DNA of 45,267 nt from positions 1 to 45,267 of the IMG/VR virus record IMGVR_UViG_3300046516_000729, one strand, 5' to 3'. How positions within the stretch are numbered: position 1 is the first letter of the stretch; each line of letters opens with the position of its first letter. This document shows, one piece after another, positions 1 to 9,900 of this stretch. The notes under the pieces were generated by a model, which was not told where the DNA came from, ran no database searches, and saw only the letters and a list, made by a program, of their open reading frames with translations. Both the position numbers and the translations under genes were made by a program. The stretch comes from a virus.

Positions 1-1404
1 GGCAACTATGCGTTGTGGGCATTGTCATCACATACTGGCTCTAGTCCTGTTCCTCACAGTGAAGGCGCTCGGGCCCCGACGGGAATTATGAACTGGCGGG
101 GCTCCATGATCTACACGGAGATACCTAATGTCGCCTCCACCCCGTTGCTCCCTATCATTCATCCCGCAGCCATCATCCGTCAATGGGACCTTCGCTACAT
201 TACAGTGCACGACTTGCGGGCGCGTGTTCCAATGGCGCTTGCCGGAAATTGGACAAACTCCGCGCCGCCAACTTACTTCGCACCGCCCACCTTCAGCCAA
301 TGCACGGATCGTCTTGACGCTTGGCTACGCCGACTTGAGGTGGGGCAACTGCGACTTAGTGCAGACATTGAGACGTATCGAGGAATCATAACCTGCCTCG
401 GAGTAGCGGACTCGCCACAGTTTGCGATGAGTATTCCGTTCGTCAAAAAGGTCAACACAGAGACGCATTTGTTGGATTCGTGGTGGACGCCAGAACAAGA
501 AGCGCAGATCGTATCTCGTTTACTTCAATTACTCAAACACCCCAACCTCGATCTGGAAGGTCAGAACTTCATCTACGACGCACAGTATATATATCATCAT
601 TGGGGAGTTCTACCGAATGTTAATTTCGATTCCATGTATGCGTGGCACGTATGTTTTCCTGGGACGCCAAAAGCCCTCGACTACCTCTCGTCGTTATTCT
701 GTCGTTACCATCGGTATTGGAAGGAAGATCACAAAGAATGGGACTTGGCCGATGGAGATGTGGCTATGCTCCTTCGGTACAATGCGGAGGACTGTGTACG
801 GACCTTCGAGTGCTGTACTGCGATCCGACAGTTCGTGGTCCAATTTGGACTATCCGATCAATGGGAGTGGATGAAACAGAAACGTGACCTTGCATTGAGG
901 ATGATGTTACGCGGCATCGCGGTCAACGAAAAACTCAGGGACAAACTCGGTTACGAATTAATGGAGAAGCATCATGAGTTGGCGACGCAGTTACTCCAGA
1001 TCATTCCCCAGAAATGGGCCGGTGAGCCCGGCAAAAGCGCCAAAACCAAAGAACCTGTATTGTGGTTCAGTTCCTCAAAGCAACTCAAGTGGGTCTTCGG
1101 TGAAATGCTCGGAATCAAAATCCCCCTCCATAGAAAAAACAAAACCGAAACCCTCGGAAAGGAAGCCTTAAATGAGCTACGTGAGAAGTATCCTATTTGG
1201 CGTCCTATGTTTGATCTACTCTCTGACATCCGTAGCGTGGGCGTCTTTATCACCCACTTCGTCCGTGCCCCTCTCGATCCTGACAGACGAATGCGATGCA
1301 GCTTCAATCCTGCGGGCACTGAGACTTTTCGTTGGTCCAGCAGCAAAAATGCCTTTGGACGAGGAGCAAATCTCCAAAATCTGCCGAAGGGTGACGAGGA
1401 CTAA
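1..1404 (+). CDS. UDG-exonuclease-DNA polymerase A, N-terminal half (continues from 44867)
   Basis: This is the 3' part of a gene that starts at 44867 and crosses the circular join; the complete product is about 593 residues. The glycosylase domain finishes here with the motif IIHPAAIIR (His about 180). A 3'-5' proofreading exonuclease follows: ADIETY (Asp248, Glu250), GQNFIYDAQ (Exo II) and YNAEDC (Exo III, about 386-390). A polymerase thumb comes next, ending in ETFRWSSSKN and NLQNLP, the signature that lies just before motif A in family A polymerases. Translation stops at 1402-1404 with no motif A, B or C; these are encoded separately at 1927-2685. The protein would act in phage DNA replication only together with that second half. 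The fusion and the split are read directly from the sequence; physical reassembly of the two halves is inference. Confidence 0.9.
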   Translation, partial: GNYALWALSSHTGSSPVPHSEGARAPTGIMNWRGSMIYTEIPNVASTPLLPIIHPAAIIRQWDLRYITVHDLRARVPMALAGNWTNSAPPTYFAPPTFSQCTDRLDAWLRRLEVGQLRLSADIETYRGIITCLGVADSPQFAMSIPFVKKVNTETHLLDSWWTPEQEAQIVSRLLQLLKHPNLDLEGQNFIYDAQYIYHHWGVLPNVNFDSMYAWHVCFPGTPKALDYLSSLFCRYHRYWKEDHKEWDLADGDVAMLLRYNAEDCVRTFECCTAIRQFVVQFGLSDQWEWMKQKRDLALRMMLRGIAVNEKLRDKLGYELMEKHHELATQLLQIIPQKWAGEPGKSAKTKEPVLWFSSSKQLKWVFGEMLGIKIPLHRKNKTETLGKEALNELREKYPIWRPMFDLLSDIRSVGVFITHFVRAPLDPDRRMRCSFNPAGTETFRWSSSKNAFGRGANLQNLPKGDED

Positions 1405-1437
1405 GGAGTGAGGACTAAAGAGTAACGACTATAAAAA
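1396..1437 (+). repeat. three imperfect 14-bp tandem repeats at the polymerase split
   Basis: GAGGACTAAGGAGT (1396-1409) is followed by GAGGACTAAAGAGT (1410-1423) and the diverged AACGACTATAAAAA (1424-1437). The stop codon of the polymerase N-terminal half lies in the first copy. The third copy runs into the AAAGGA ribosome-binding site of the dUTPase. The unit length is not a multiple of three, so gain or loss of a copy changes the frame. Confidence 0.75.
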
Positions 1438-1450
1438 GGAACGACCAATC

Positions 1451-1924
1451 ATGACATTCACCATAGCCCAACTCAAGTGTACGAGACTCTACAAAGATGT
1501 CCGACTGCCACGCGTGGCGACCGAGGCAAGTATAGGAGCTGACGTGTATGCGTATCTCAAGTCCGAACAAGGAACGCCGATCAAACTCGCCCTCCCGCCG
1601 GGACTAACTCGTATTGTTCCAACTGGACTCGTCGCAGTAGCGGAACCTCCGTATTCTATTCTTGTGTGTAGTCGTTCTAGCCTCGCCATGCGAAGCATCT
1701 TCGTTACTAACTCTCCGGGTGTCGTTGATCCAGACTACAGGGGAGAAATCAAAATACTCCTCCACAACGCCAGTGGACAACCTCATTGGATCGAACACGG
1801 CGACCGTGTGGCGCAGATCATTATGGTACCGATTCCAGTCCCAGAAGTATCAGAATCCACTATGGACCTTCGTCAACTCACGTCACTCAGGGGAGAAGCG
1901 GGCTTCGGCTCGACGGGGAGGTAG
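1451..1924 (+). CDS. dut: dUTPase (trimeric dUTP pyrophosphatase)
   Basis: Hydrolyses dUTP to dUMP and pyrophosphate, keeping uracil out of DNA and supplying dUMP for dTTP. All five trimeric dUTPase motifs are present: ASIGADVYA (1), SRSSLAMR (2), GVVDPDYRGEIKI (3), HGDRVAQII (4) and a C-terminal RGEAGFGSTGR (5), the flexible arm that closes the active site. At 157 residues it is full family length. The ATG at 1451 has AAAAGGA about ten bases upstream. It sits between the two halves of the DNA polymerase, and the next start codon is two bases after its stop. With a uracil-DNA glycosylase domain on the upstream polymerase half, this makes a compact uracil-management operon. Confidence 0.96.
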   Translation: MTFTIAQLKCTRLYKDVRLPRVATEASIGADVYAYLKSEQGTPIKLALPPGLTRIVPTGLVAVAEPPYSILVCSRSSLAMRSIFVTNSPGVVDPDYRGEIKILLHNASGQPHWIEHGDRVAQIIMVPIPVPEVSESTMDLRQLTSLRGEAGFGSTGR

Positions 1925-1926
1925 TA

Positions 1927-2685
1927 ATGTCAAAAACAACAACAATGCCGAACATTCGAAAGATGTTCGTCCCTGACGCGGGCTACACGATCTTCGACGT
2001 CGACCTCGCAGGTGCCGACGCACAAGTCGTAGCGTACGAAGCTGAAGACCAAGACCTGATTAATGCGTTCGCTCAAGGTCTTGACGTACACTCTAAGAAC
2101 GCGGAAGACTTATGGGGTACGACGTTCACTCGTCTCCCCGGAGACGCACACAATGGACCAAAAGCTAAACGACGCAAAGAATGCAAAGTCGCCGTCCACG
2201 CGACGAACTACGGAGGTGCGAGTCGTAACCTTGCCAAAATCCTCGGATGGACGGTACGCGAAACTGAAGATTTCCAACGACGGTGGTTTAGTCTTCATCC
2301 CGGAATCAAAACCAACTTCCATGGAAGAATTGAGTCTAGTATTCGCACAACACGGATGGTTACTAATCGCTTCGGCTACCGACGAGTATATTTCGATCGA
2401 ATTGAGTCGGTCTACACCGAAGCTCTCGCTTGGGTCCCGCAGTCGACAGTCGCGGAAGTCTCCTTCCGAGGAGGACTCCAGCTAGAGCGCCAGTGTCCGT
2501 GGGTAGAGATGCTACTCCAAGTTCACGATTCGTTGGTGTTCCAAGTTACTCACGAGAACGAAAATCGCCTCGCGGAGCTTCGTTCCGGACTAAGTTATCC
2601 TATACCATACGCGAAGCCTCTAACGATACAGTGGGGCCTCTCACGCTCTCGTGTTAGTTGGGGTGATTGTGAAGCGATAAAGTGA
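1927..2685 (+). CDS. DNA polymerase A, C-terminal catalytic half
   Basis: 252 residues carrying the palm and fingers of a family A DNA polymerase. Motif A is FDVDLAGADAQVVAYEAED, with the metal-binding Asp near residue 23. Motif B is the KRRKECKVAVHATNYGG region (fingers, nucleotide binding). Motif C is LLQVHDSLVF, where HDS replaces the usual HDE. The N-terminal RKMFVPDAGY is what normally follows NLQNLP in an intact enzyme, so this continues the protein that ends at 1404. The ATG at 1927 follows the dUTPase stop by two bases with GGGGAGG just upstream; the open frame extends further back but overlaps dUTPase and lacks family similarity there. Activity presumably needs association with the N-terminal half. 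Confidence 0.93.
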   Translation: MSKTTTMPNIRKMFVPDAGYTIFDVDLAGADAQVVAYEAEDQDLINAFAQGLDVHSKNAEDLWGTTFTRLPGDAHNGPKAKRRKECKVAVHATNYGGASRNLAKILGWTVRETEDFQRRWFSLHPGIKTNFHGRIESSIRTTRMVTNRFGYRRVYFDRIESVYTEALAWVPQSTVAEVSFRGGLQLERQCPWVEMLLQVHDSLVFQVTHENENRLAELRSGLSYPIPYAKPLTIQWGLSRSRVSWGDCEAIK

Positions 2686-2686
2686 A

Positions 2687-2716
2687 TGGGCAGTTAATAG
2701 CGACATTAACCGCCCA
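2687..2716 (+). repeat. TGGGCAGTTAAT hairpin, copy 1
   Basis: Left arm TGGGCAGTTAAT (2687-2698), 6-nt loop, right arm ATTAACCGCCCA (2705-2716), one mismatch. It lies just before the AAGGA site (2720) of the helicase gene. One of four full copies of a dispersed hairpin (also 23705, 32761, 37537). Confidence 0.85.
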
Positions 2717-2735
2717 CTCAAGGATACCCCCGTCC

Positions 2736-3968
2736 GTGCGCAATCACAAACACTGGCTCAAAGCCTATATGAAGTTCACCTCAGCCTCGGAGAGCCCCGA
2801 TGCGTTTCACTTCTGGGTTGGCGTTGGTACGATTGCTGGCGCTCTACGTCGCCGCGTATGGCTTGATATGCGTCATTTCCAATGGACCCCTAACTTTTAT
2901 ATTATATTGGTTGGTCCTCCAGGTATCGCTAACAAGTCTACTACGGTTCGTATCGGTACTAATTTACTCGAACAAGTCGACGGCATTCACTTTGGACCGC
3001 AGAGTATGACGTGGCAATCGCTCACTCAAACGCTAGAGCAATCTGTCGAGTACATTAAATACATTGACCATAACGGCGACGAACAACTCCAAGCGATGTC
3101 GCCCGTCACTTGTGCCATTCCGGAGTTAGGGACATTTTTGAAAATGGACGACCACGCACTCGTAGACGTACTCATTGCGATGTGGGACGGTCAAATCGAA
3201 ACGTGGGGACATAAGACGAAAACCAGTGGCAATATCGAAATAAAAAATCCGTGGCTCAACATATTGGCATGTACTACGCCAGCGTGGTTAGAGCAAAATT
3301 TCCCTACCTCGATGATTGGAGGCGGCCTCACGTCTCGCATCATGTTCATCTATGGCGACAAAAAACGTCATCTTGTGGCGTATCCCGACGAACAAATCCA
3401 CGCCGCTGATTACGCGTCACAGAAAGCGTTGCTGGTGGAAGACCTCAAACGTATCGCCCTACTGAGTGGCAACTACTTGTTGACACCAGATGCTCGACAG
3501 TGGGGCAAAGACTGGTACGCGAAGCTCTGGCAGTCACGGCCGCCCGACATGGCGAACGATCGCTACTCAGGATATATTTCGAGGAAACAAACACATATCC
3601 ACAAATTGGCAATAGTTCTCGCATCCGCGCAGCGCGACAAACTGTTGATAGAGCAACATGACCTCGAAGAGGCGGACGCTCTCCTCACAACAATCGAACC
3701 ACACATGATTAAGGTCTTCGAATCTGTGGGTGTTGTCGATGAGTCGAAGCATGTGGCGAATATCCTTGCGCATGTTCGGGCCTATGGGTGGATCGAAGCG
3801 ACGCCGTTATTTAATCTACTTCGTAATAACATGACTGAACGAGACTTTAAGAACGCCTTACGTATTGCCGTAGAACAAGGTCTTATTTCGATTGAATCTC
3901 GCGGCTTAAAGCGAGGACTGACGTTGTCGCCTCCCAACGTGACGCCCATCAAAGCCGTTAAGGTGTAA
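2736..3968 (+). CDS. DUF3987-like replicative helicase/ATPase
   Basis: A 410-residue P-loop protein resembling the DUF3987 family that serves as replicative helicase (sometimes primase-helicase) in many phages. The N-terminal HWLKAYMKFT and SPDAFHFWVG...GALRRRVWL region is typical of the family. Walker A is VGPPGIANKST (about 59-69), with a Walker B-like AIPELGTFLK (Glu about 130). The C-terminal part looks like a winged helix. I chose GTG 2736 because AAGGA lies 11 bases upstream and family similarity starts at once; an in-frame GTG at 2682 overlaps the polymerase stop but would begin before a hairpin. It is the last gene of the rightward block, and its stop overlaps the convergent giant-protein gene by 11 nt. 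No separate primase is visible, so priming may be done here or by the host. Confidence 0.85.
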   Translation: MRNHKHWLKAYMKFTSASESPDAFHFWVGVGTIAGALRRRVWLDMRHFQWTPNFYIILVGPPGIANKSTTVRIGTNLLEQVDGIHFGPQSMTWQSLTQTLEQSVEYIKYIDHNGDEQLQAMSPVTCAIPELGTFLKMDDHALVDVLIAMWDGQIETWGHKTKTSGNIEIKNPWLNILACTTPAWLEQNFPTSMIGGGLTSRIMFIYGDKKRHLVAYPDEQIHAADYASQKALLVEDLKRIALLSGNYLLTPDARQWGKDWYAKLWQSRPPDMANDRYSGYISRKQTHIHKLAIVLASAQRDKLLIEQHDLEEADALLTTIEPHMIKVFESVGVVDESKHVANILAHVRAYGWIEATPLFNLLRNNMTERDFKNALRIAVEQGLISIESRGLKRGLTLSPPNVTPIKAVKV

Positions 3969-6900
3969 GATTCGACGGAACCTTCTTAATGGTCCTCTGC
4001 GAATCAGGATACAGTTTGTCCACCTCACGACGGATCGGAATATCCTTCTTGTGAAGCGGAAGTCCCTGCTCCTGTATGATCCGGTCTCGTGCTCTGGTCT
4101 CCACGGATTTCCTCAGCGTATCACTCGATATAGCCTGCCCCTTCGCTTCAGGCGGCAAGTCTCGATTGAAGTTGACTATTGCTTCCCGCACTCTCGCCAC
4201 CTCGGCCGCGTCCTTTCCGATGGCGGCATTACCAAACTGCCTCATAAGGCCCTGCCGTCTAATGTCCCACAACTTACTTGCATCGTTAGTTGCGAGGACT
4301 TTTTCCCACTCCAGGCTCTGTCGATAGGGCGTGTATCCCGCCCCCATGCCGAGGACCTCCATCAACTGCCACGGATCACGAACATCGTATTTGACAATCT
4401 GAGAGCCTGTACTCGTTCGCTCACCACCTTCTGTTCCAACCCTATATGAATGCATGAGTGCGGAGAGACCTCGTGGTACGGCCTTCTCCCATCGCTTAGA
4501 GTCTTTCCAGTCAAGCTGTGTGTTCGTGAGGGCTTTGTAAATATCGAAGCCCGCGCCGAAAATTGCACCCGACGCTTGTTTCGCCTGACCAGCTATAACG
4601 GCGTTCTGATCTTGAGTGGGCGGGCCAAACAGTTTCCCAAGTTCTACCGGCAATAGTGTTCCAGCCGAAATCGACCGCGATCTATCGAATGTAGGCATTC
4701 GAATATCCACACCGACCGTGCCACCTAACATGTCCATGAAAGCGGGAATGCCATAGCCTTTCCGTGAGATACCATGAAGTATCAAATCGGCGTGGTTACG
4801 GCCTTCTGCGTCCTCCCCCGTAAATTGTAGTAACAGCTTCCGTGCTTCTTGATCTAAATCGAAGTCTTTTCCGAACATCCTCCAGCCAATCGCCTTGAGT
4901 ATCTCTTTAAGATCGTCAGCGCCCGGCACACCCATGAGGCCACCCAACGCGCCCATAACGAGAAGACTTCGTACCGCAGCTTGCGGGTAATTCGCGAGGA
5001 ACACAACGTAGTTTTGTATAAACGTCTTAAAGACGAATACCGTTCTCGCCTTCCCACGCATGAACCGTGGAGCGTATTCCCGTCCATACTGGAACTGCGT
5101 GGTAATCGTCGCGTCAATGGCAGCGGTATATGCTCGCGCTTGTGCCTCGGTCCAACCTTCCGCTCGTCGCTGTTCATATGTGAGCTTACGCTTTGCCACA
5201 ACATTGTTGACGTACTTCGCATTTGGATTATCTAGCGCCAACTGAAGCGCGGCGCGGAATATCAGACGCCTGTTGACCTGTTCGGCCATCTCGAACATAC
5301 CAGCGCCCAACTCGTTGAACTTCATTGCGTTACGCTGCAACACGTTCCCACCGAAACCTAGTCCCAACGTATTGCCCTCGGCGAAGCCCGCTAACTCTGG
5401 CGCCTGCGTCTCCTTGATGACGCCATCGGCCATCCCTTGGAACATCGCTTGTTGATCGAACTCTGTTGCATGTTCCAACGTCCCCTTTTTGTAGAAGGTT
5501 GTGAACTTCCTTCCGGCATTCGCCAGCGCCCCGATGGCCCTGACGTCACCAAACTGCTGAGCCAAGAATGGATAACTCGTCATGAGTGTCTGCGTCAAAT
5601 TTTGACCAGCCGCCGCAGGAGAGAACGCCAACGACCAGAGGAACGCCACACTTCGAATGGCGGCCCAATCCGACTTTGGATCGAGCCAATTTTCCAAATG
5701 GTCATTCATATACGACACAATTTCATGCCGCTTCGTAACGTCGTATTGTCCTTTCACTTCGTCACGGGTCATCGCCGTCAACGCGCGGAGACGATCAGCG
5801 TACATCGCCTTCATGAGGTGGTTCGCCCCATGAAAGAAGTAGTTCGCATACGCTCGTCGGAAATCCATCGAGTAACCCGCTGTCCGATTCTTGTGTTGGA
5901 ACCTGTGCTGGAACGATTGGGCAGGACTAAGTTCAAATTTCAACTGCTCCAACGCGTCCCTCTGAAGGGACGACAGATTAAGCTTCTGACTCATCATATC
6001 AAGCAACTGCGTCGGGACGCCCAACAACGGCCTCACCTGACGGTCCATTTTGCCAAGCTGCATGAGGTCTGTCGCCACTTGATACTTACTCTGTATCACC
6101 GCCGCAGCACGATCCCGTGTTCGACGACTCTCAAACGTCTCAAAATGAATAACCTTACCCGCCGCGTCACGAACAGTAATCGTATAGTCGCCGAAACGCA
6201 TCGACGGAAAATAAGGTTGCTTTCGCAGCGCCGCCATCTGTTTATCTATGGCGGCATTGCTCAGTCCACGTTTCGTTTCGTCTGTGATTTTGTTTGCTTC
6301 GTTCCTGAGGACCGCTTCGTATCGTGTGAGGTGTTCTTGGAAGCTGGTGGCAATCTGGCCGAAGACGGCCAGCCCTTGTTGACTGACGCCATGCTTCGTT
6401 GCCAGAGTTTGAAGCTCTTGTGGCGTAGGATGTCGAGACACTTTACGAGCGATTTCATCGGGCGTCCTATATGTCATATTAGTCACGTCATCAATCAGCG
6501 CCGACACGGCGTCAGCCTGACGTTCACCCAACCTGTTCCACGCTTTGAGTATCTCTTGTGCGCGGATCATAACTTGTTGCTTCGTGAGTTGCGCTACAGA
6601 GATGGTTTCAGTATACTCCTGTAAAGGCGCAATACCGAGATTCCTCTGCGCAACTTGATGGAGACCTAATGCCCATTTGTAGAGCCAATTAAACTTGTCC
6701 GCATACGCCATCGTCTCTTTTACTTCTGGCGTCGGATTACCCTTCGTGAGTTTATCAACGGCGTCCTTCGGTACGACGGTCTCCGGCTGCTGCGGCGCAG
6801 GCGTCTCCTCGGGCCCCATCTTCGTCTTATTATCGACGGTGGTTTGATTATTCGTCTCAGCGTTGACCTGCGAGAAAAATTCCGGCGCGCCAGTCGTTCT

Positions 6901-9900
6901 AGAATCCAACCAATCGTTCAACTCTCGTATTGGCTCAAACGGAAGTCCGAATTTTTCCTTCGCCGTACGGAACAAATTCATAATCTTGTTCCCGAGACTC
7001 GAAAAGAATTTCTCCACCAACGACAACGGCTTTTCTCTGCTCGTGCCCCATCGAGCTACTTGTTCCGCAAACCACTCCGTCTTGGACATCCAATAAATTT
7101 TCTTCTTCGGCCCAATCTGACTGAGCAACGTACTTGCGCCGAAATTTCGCATATTCTCCATATTGACGACGGCGTTGTCGCGGTTAGCAATAACAGAGTT
7201 CATTAAGGGATTCTTCCCTTGATCCTCAATGAATTTGTCGTACGCGGCGTCGACTGCGAGTCTCACATTCTGCGGTGCCTTCTGATATGCCGTCCACTCG
7301 ACGACGTGCCCCAACTCGTGAACCATTGTGGCCCAAACACTCTGAGCATTCTTATGCGTACCGACAGAGATGTGTATCTCGTGTGGTCCGCCGAAACCTG
7401 GCTTCGCCAATCCATACGTGTTGGGATATGACCTCGTCTTAAATATCCCCGGCCGATTCGGATTCGCCTCTCTCAGTTTCACGTCTTTCTCATGCAGGAC
7501 GACCTTGACGTCTGTTCCGAGATTGAGTTGCTTTATAAGTTCCTGTAGAGACTCCGTGAGTGGTTGCATCGCCGCGACGCTGTGTGGCGACACCCCCTGA
7601 GCCTCCTCCACTGTTACTTTGCCAGTCGGCTTCTCCGACGTGTGCGTCGGCATACCCGCGTTGATGTAGTCGATACCAGTCTGAGGAATAATCAGTGATC
7701 GGAACCTCGTTGGCTGATTCGGAGTATTACGGCTGATGTAGTCTTGCGCCAACGCCTCCGTAGCTGATATGGCCAAAGGCCGAGGATTCGGCCTATTCGC
7801 GTCGAACACGCCCCACTCGCCAGTCGGAAGTTGTTGCGCCTGATAATTGGGGCCTTCGATGGTTGTGTATCCGGTCGTGCCGCCAAGTCGCTTCGACCAC
7901 CGCTTGACGATCCCTAGCGTCTCACGATTGTAGAATGTTTGCATTCCAACTCGACGTTGATGCAGAGCCTCCGGCGTTGCCGCCGTGGAATACCGTCTCA
8001 TATGTTCGTCGGCGTCGGCCCACGCAACGTGACGTATTCCGTTGTCTGCCGCCCACATCAAAAAGCGTGTGACGCCGAGTTGGTGCCAACTATCCTTGAA
8101 CGGCGCGTCAGGAATCTTTCCTTCTGTCGTCGGACCATACCCGACCTTCTCTCCATATTGGTGAAGATCTGACTGAACCTCCTCAAGTAATGCCATCGGG
8201 TTGCCGTCGAGCGTCTTGCGAATCGTAGCACGAATCGCAACGACGGCATTAGGTTCTGCATAATGACCTCCAACGAAATCCCTCTGCGTCGGATCGCCCG
8301 CGACATTGCGTGACGGCAAATGCATAGTAAGTTCCACATATGCATCCCTCGGACCCGGCGTCGTTTGGTTTTGATACTTCGCCCAATTCCGATCGTCGTT
8401 CAACGCCAGATAGTCGTCATACAACTTCTGCATCTCTGGATGCGCGATGTTATACTGAGTGCCGTTTGCCAGCTTCGCTGTCGGATCACGCTGTGCGACA
8501 GCGTCCATCTGCTGAAGCAATTGAGTTTGCTTCGCCAACTTCGCCCCCGAATCAAGCGGCGTGCGAATAACCTCCTGCATCGTAATCGCATTGGCGTCAA
8601 GATGATCCAACAGGTTCTGCCGCGTCAGCGTCTCACGAGGATCAACACTCATGAGCATCTGACTCAAATTCATATCCTGCATTTCCTCAGACGTAAAGTC
8701 TTTCTGTTGCAGGATCGAATTCCATCTCTGGGCACTCGCTTTATCCGGCCCCTTCTCTTCGACCCACGAGCGGAGACGACTATATAGTCCTTCAACCGGA
8801 ACGCTCTCTGGCAACACCGCAGCTTCCGACGTCACTGGCTCTCCACGAACCTGCGGCACTTCATCGACAGAAATCTGTGGTCCCGTCGGTATCGGTGTCG
8901 GTGCAGCCCCGAGTCCCGGCGTCAATTTGGCGATCGTATGAACGTCAGGTTCCCCCGTCGGCATAACGACTGGCGGCGTCTCCGGTGGAGGTTCGCCTCC
9001 CGTCGTCGGAACATCAGTCGGCGGCCCGCCAGGTTTCTTGAGTGGTAGTCCGTCCAGCCCCTTCATTTGGTCCGCGACAGCTTGAATGTCCTCTGGCGTA
9101 ATCGGGACTCCTTTTGGTCCAGCTTTGCCAGGAAATACCCCTGCACCGCCGCCCATGACGACACCAGTCAACGCGCCACCAACGATGTTCTCTATCGCCG
9201 ACTTTCCAGTTTCTGCCGTCAGGAACGGTTTTCCCGTAACATACGATACCATAGCATTTTTGATGACGTCTTGTATCCCCTCCGTCACGCCTTCGGTTCC
9301 CGCGCCCTTCGCAGCTTCGACGGCGATGCGCTTCGCAATAGCATGATTGAGTTCTGTCTTAGCGGCACTCGTGAAGAACTTGCCCCATATCGTACCCAAC
9401 GACGCCACGTCGAGCGCCGTAATCGGACCAGCGGCTATCGCGGCGTATTTGGCGGAATTCTCTGGCGTAACTTTCTCGTCCTTGAGCGCCTTATACACTT
9501 CGCCATAGTTCAATCCGGCAGACGGAACCGCGGCGCCTGCAAGGCCTCCAGCGACCGTACCAACAGGACCAGCCAGTGACCCGACAACACCACCCGCTGC
9601 GCCAGTGACCATTGAGGGAATACTCGACGCAATGCCTTGTCCCAACATCTCACCGGCCCACGTCGTGACATCGCCAAAGTTCTTGCTATCAAACAATGCT
9701 CCGGCTTTAGTATTATACTCCTCAGGACTACTCTTAGCTAGATCTCTAAGATATTGTGATCCTGTCTGGAGCTTCCCCCTAAGGCTCTCCGGCGCCAAAT
9801 GCGACATACCTTCGAGGGCTTCCGCCATCAGTTCTGGGTTCTGCTTCAACGTCCCAGACACCAACCCGCGCATGAAGGCATTGTGTTCGGGTGGCGGACC

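Noticed and set aside
1-23. Natural direct terminal repeat
   Set aside because: Only 23 bp and inside a coding frame that continues perfectly across it; typical of an assembler overlap on a circular contig.
1405-1926. Self-splicing intron or intein between polymerase halves
   Set aside because: The insert is filled by a complete dUTPase with its own signals; no homing endonuclease, no intein blocks, and both halves have normal start/stop signals. Only cDNA could fully exclude it.
5437-6624. 395-codon open frame on the plus strand inside the giant-protein gene
   Set aside because: Antisense shadow of a continuous minus-strand gene; basic, repetitive composition, no ribosome-binding site or family motif.
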